Part shown: positions 61,408-64,000 of the stretch, one piece after another | Position numbering within the stretch: the stretch's first letter is position 1 | Layout of the letters: each line of letters starts with the position of its first letter | Source: Chlamydoabsidia padenii | Taxonomy: Eukaryota > Mucoromycota > Mucoromycetes > Mucorales > Cunninghamellaceae | Length of the DNA stretch: 64,000 nt | Reading direction: 5' to 3' | NCBI GenBank assembly: GCA_025330725.1 | Contig: JAIWND010000015.1 | Location: forward strand, 682,001 to 746,000 | Program-made: the position numbers and the translations under genes | The notes under the pieces: generated by a model | Told to the model about the DNA's origin: nothing | Databases searched by the model: none | What the model saw: only the letters and a program-made list of their open reading frames with translations

Positions 61408-64000
61408 ATGGATTTGTTTTCAAACCTTGGTGGAAGGCGCAAAAAGAAACCAATACCACAAACGCCTCCTACATCTTTACCGCCTTACTTCCAATCGCCT
61501 GCACCTTCACCACCTTTACAACGACAACAACAACGTGGAACCAACAAGTCTAAATTACTTCCATTAAGGACAAGTCCAAGCTTTTATTCTTCACGCTCAC
61601 CTGATCCTATCTCTCCGACAAGCACGAAGGATTCTTGGACAACCACAGGTATGCAAGTATTAAATGGTTTACACTTTGTCTTTCCTTTTCAACTAACCAC
61701 ACTTTTACTTCTTCTTTTACTCCCATAGCCAACTCTTCCTTACGAAGTTTTCCTTCTTTTAATGACGACCAAATTCAAGTGACACCTGTTACTCAGTGGT
61801 CAATGAATGAAAGCGATCGGCCATCTGATGCAGAAATCGAAACTCTCTTTGAACAAGCAGCGGTAAAGAACAAACGCACAGTTATGCTCACTTGTAGACT
61901 AATCCCTCTTTTTGTTGTCACGTAATAGTCAAGATTAAATCTTAACCTTGGCAATACCACTTTACGAGACCTCACCTTGGACAAGAAATGGTGGATTCTT
62001 TGTAATGAAAACCAGTTAACCAAGCTCGGCAACATGACAGCAGGTATGGCAACTGGCGGAAAGCGAACATCACCAGGAAAAGAACAAAATCAATATATAG
62101 GACGCAAACAACCTGGTCAGCAGTATCCTCCTTTATCACCAACACAGAAACAACAACATGGTACCTCTCAGCAGTTATATAATCCAACTCAAGATATCAC
62201 TTCGCCTCTCTACTACATCAGTCTATTCCAGCGTAAAGACAAGAAGGATCTCTCTATAAAGGTGGTCAGTGATATGGCTGTACGCCTGCGAACAATGCCA
62301 TTAAGGTAAATGGAGGATAATAGGTTTGGGACAAGATACTAACGTCACACATTCTTTTTATTTCCTCAGCTGGGTACGCCAATTTGTTGAACACCAAGGT
62401 ATGCAACATATTGCTGTGGAACTGTCTCGAACGAATCAATCAACTAGCCGGTAAGTAAAGGGACAAAAAAAAACTACTGTGCTCAAGTCAATGCGTTACT
62501 AACTCCAGTTTTTCAAAAATTAGACAACAACGCGACTATCAATTGGAACTGGAAATCATCAAATGCCTTCGCGCGCTTTTTAATAATGTGGTAGGTAAAA
62601 AAAAAAATAGGGGGGGGGTGGGAAAGAAGGGATGAAGGCTGCTTTTGAACCGGTATGATACTGACTTGATTTGTAAATAGCATGGGATCAAGGAAGCTCT
62701 CCGGGACTCACTTTACATCGACACTTTGACTTACTCGTTGCTCTCTCCTTATATGCCTGCAAGGCGCCTGGCATGCGACACGTTAACTTTTATATGCTAC
62801 TGCGAACAGCCGGTCGGTCATTCAATGGTGCTACATGGAATGGACAGCTTAAAGGAAAATGGGAATTCCCGTTTTGGTGCCTGGTTGAGCGAGTTCCAGA
62901 AAATGCTACAAGGTCGGGGCAAAATGGGATCTATTGTTGGTGCCAGTCATGATATTCGTCAAATGGGTATGTCCGGCAATCTGGAAATGCAAGTAACTGA
63001 ATACGCTGTAAGTTGTTGAAAAATAGGGGGAGGGGATAATGATCAAGGTAACTAACACTTTTTTCTTTCTATTGTGGGTGATTTTATACCATAATGTAGT
63101 CCTCGAATATGCTTCTTATTTGCGCCATGGTTGATCCGGATACTGTGGAAGATCAAGAAGTACGAATCGCGATTAGAAATCAACTTTACCAAGGTGGGCT
63201 GGGTGCTATTCTACAAGATTTGACTGGACTTCATAATGAATTAATCAACCGCAAAATTGAAGAATTCCGTGAAATGGATGATCGGGACACGCACACTGTT
63301 TATGGTGATACAATATTGAACAGCATTCATGAACCTCTGGGACTAGTAGAAGCTATCTTACCAAGTATTGCAGGTACCCGGGCGTATGACTTTTTACAAA
63401 ATATTTTGCAAAATCTGTTATTGATTCAATACGATGCGGAAACTCGGTAAGTAATCAGTGACTATTAAAAAAACACGATTATAGGTGGGTTACTTACTCT
63501 CTTTCTCTTCCTTCTTTATTAATAGGAATCGATACTATCAGCTGATCGACACGGTAGTCTCACAAATAGTGATGGATCGGAAAGGACTACCAAACGACTT
63601 TACTGATGTGTATGGTATCTCTATTGGTCACCTTCTCTCGAAATTTTCCGACGAAGACGAACTGGATCAAGCACTCAAGGATATGTATGAAGAACGTGAA
63701 CGGGCCGATCAAGCTATAAAAAGGGAAGCCGAACTCAAGTTACTGGTCGATCGCAAAGCAGATGGACTGGTGGGGGAACTCAGGGTGGAAAATCAATCCT
63801 TGGAACGAAGCGTACATATTGCCAATCAAACGAACGCTGTCTTACAACAAAGACTGGAGGATTTAGAAGTGGAACATCAGCATACTTTGGAATCAATGGA
63901 TGCTCAGATTAAAAGGCTTTACGAAACTGTGCGACTATTGACTGATAAGAAATCATCATCACCTCCAACTCATCAGCAAAACCAAAAGCAACACTCTATC
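61408..64000 (+). CDS. Formin (Bni1/SepA-like), N-terminal GBD/FH3 part, 3' end outside window
   Basis: Actin nucleator for polarised hyphal growth. Exons 61408..61648, 61729..61862, 61929..62305, 62370..62450, 62524..62590, 62681..63007, 63100..63446 and 63526 onward, all frame-consistent. After a Pro/Ser-rich head comes the Rho-GTPase-binding region (LFEQAASRLNLNLGNTTLRD then LTLDKKWWILCNENQL), followed by SPLYYISLF and the armadillo-like FH3 domain: LEIIKCLRALFNNVHGIKEA, SLLSPYMPARRLACDTLTFI, LLICAMVDPDTVEDQEVRIA, and ILQNLLLIQYDAETR. From about 63660 a coiled coil (EERERADQAIKREAEL) begins. FH1 and FH2 must lie beyond position 64000. Confidence 0.93.

Overview
The window reads as nuclear DNA of a filamentous fungus, most probably an early-diverging lineage (Mucoromycota, Mucorales-like). 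The signs are small GT-AG introns of about 55-100 nt in nearly every gene, AT-rich spacers with long A/T homopolymers, glutamine- and serine-rich regulators, and a set of families (LEUNIG-type LUFS/WD40 protein, PP2A B'', WBP2, Mn-type CDF transporter, MECR) typical of such genomes. Species is not determined. No virus, transposon, CRISPR array, rRNA or convincing tRNA was found. All exon models were built by eye from splice sites, reading frame and family resemblance.

Layout. 1-6.5 kb: the end of a NIPA-type Mg2+ transporter, then an unrecognised low-complexity protein with a possible histone fold. 7-14.8 kb (minus strand): PP2A B'' subunit, a Zn2Cys6 regulator, and a small hypothetical gene that shares a promoter with a C2H2 factor at 15 kb. 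16.3-25.4 kb (minus): WBP2-like GRAM protein, zeta-class GST, small CYSTM-like Cys-rich protein, RS-rich protein, FYVE-finger protein and a Ugo1-like mitochondrial fusion factor. 26.2-35 kb: TPMT-like methyltransferase, TRM5, PPIL3 cyclophilin and SYO1/HEATR3 ribosomal-protein import adaptor. 35.9-46.3 kb: GFA1 (chitin precursor synthesis), a novel Cys-rich single-pass membrane protein, a Gyp5/Evi5-type RabGAP, glutamate 5-kinase and a small Ser-rich GPI-like wall protein. 47.3-64 kb: CDF metal transporter, LEUNIG-like corepressor with 91 consecutive glutamines, a tiny zinc-ribbon protein, mitochondrial enoyl reductase, a Reg1-like PP1 regulator and the start of a formin. The genes are mostly unrelated housekeeping and growth functions. 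Loose themes are cell wall and polarity (GFA1, GPI protein, formin, RabGAP) and phosphatase control (PP2A B'', Reg1-like).

The strongest unexplained signal is a short bipartite element, CGG-S-R-TTTGAA on either strand. It occurs 13 times exactly, against roughly 0.1 expected by chance, plus many near matches. Most copies lie about 70-110 bp upstream of start codons. It resembles a fused E2F-half-site/CHR element of the DREAM type. Other notable points are two GC-AG introns forced by reading frame, a candidate 4-nt micro-exon, a mitochondrial reductase with no in-frame ATG, and a habit of splitting genes a few bases after the start codon.
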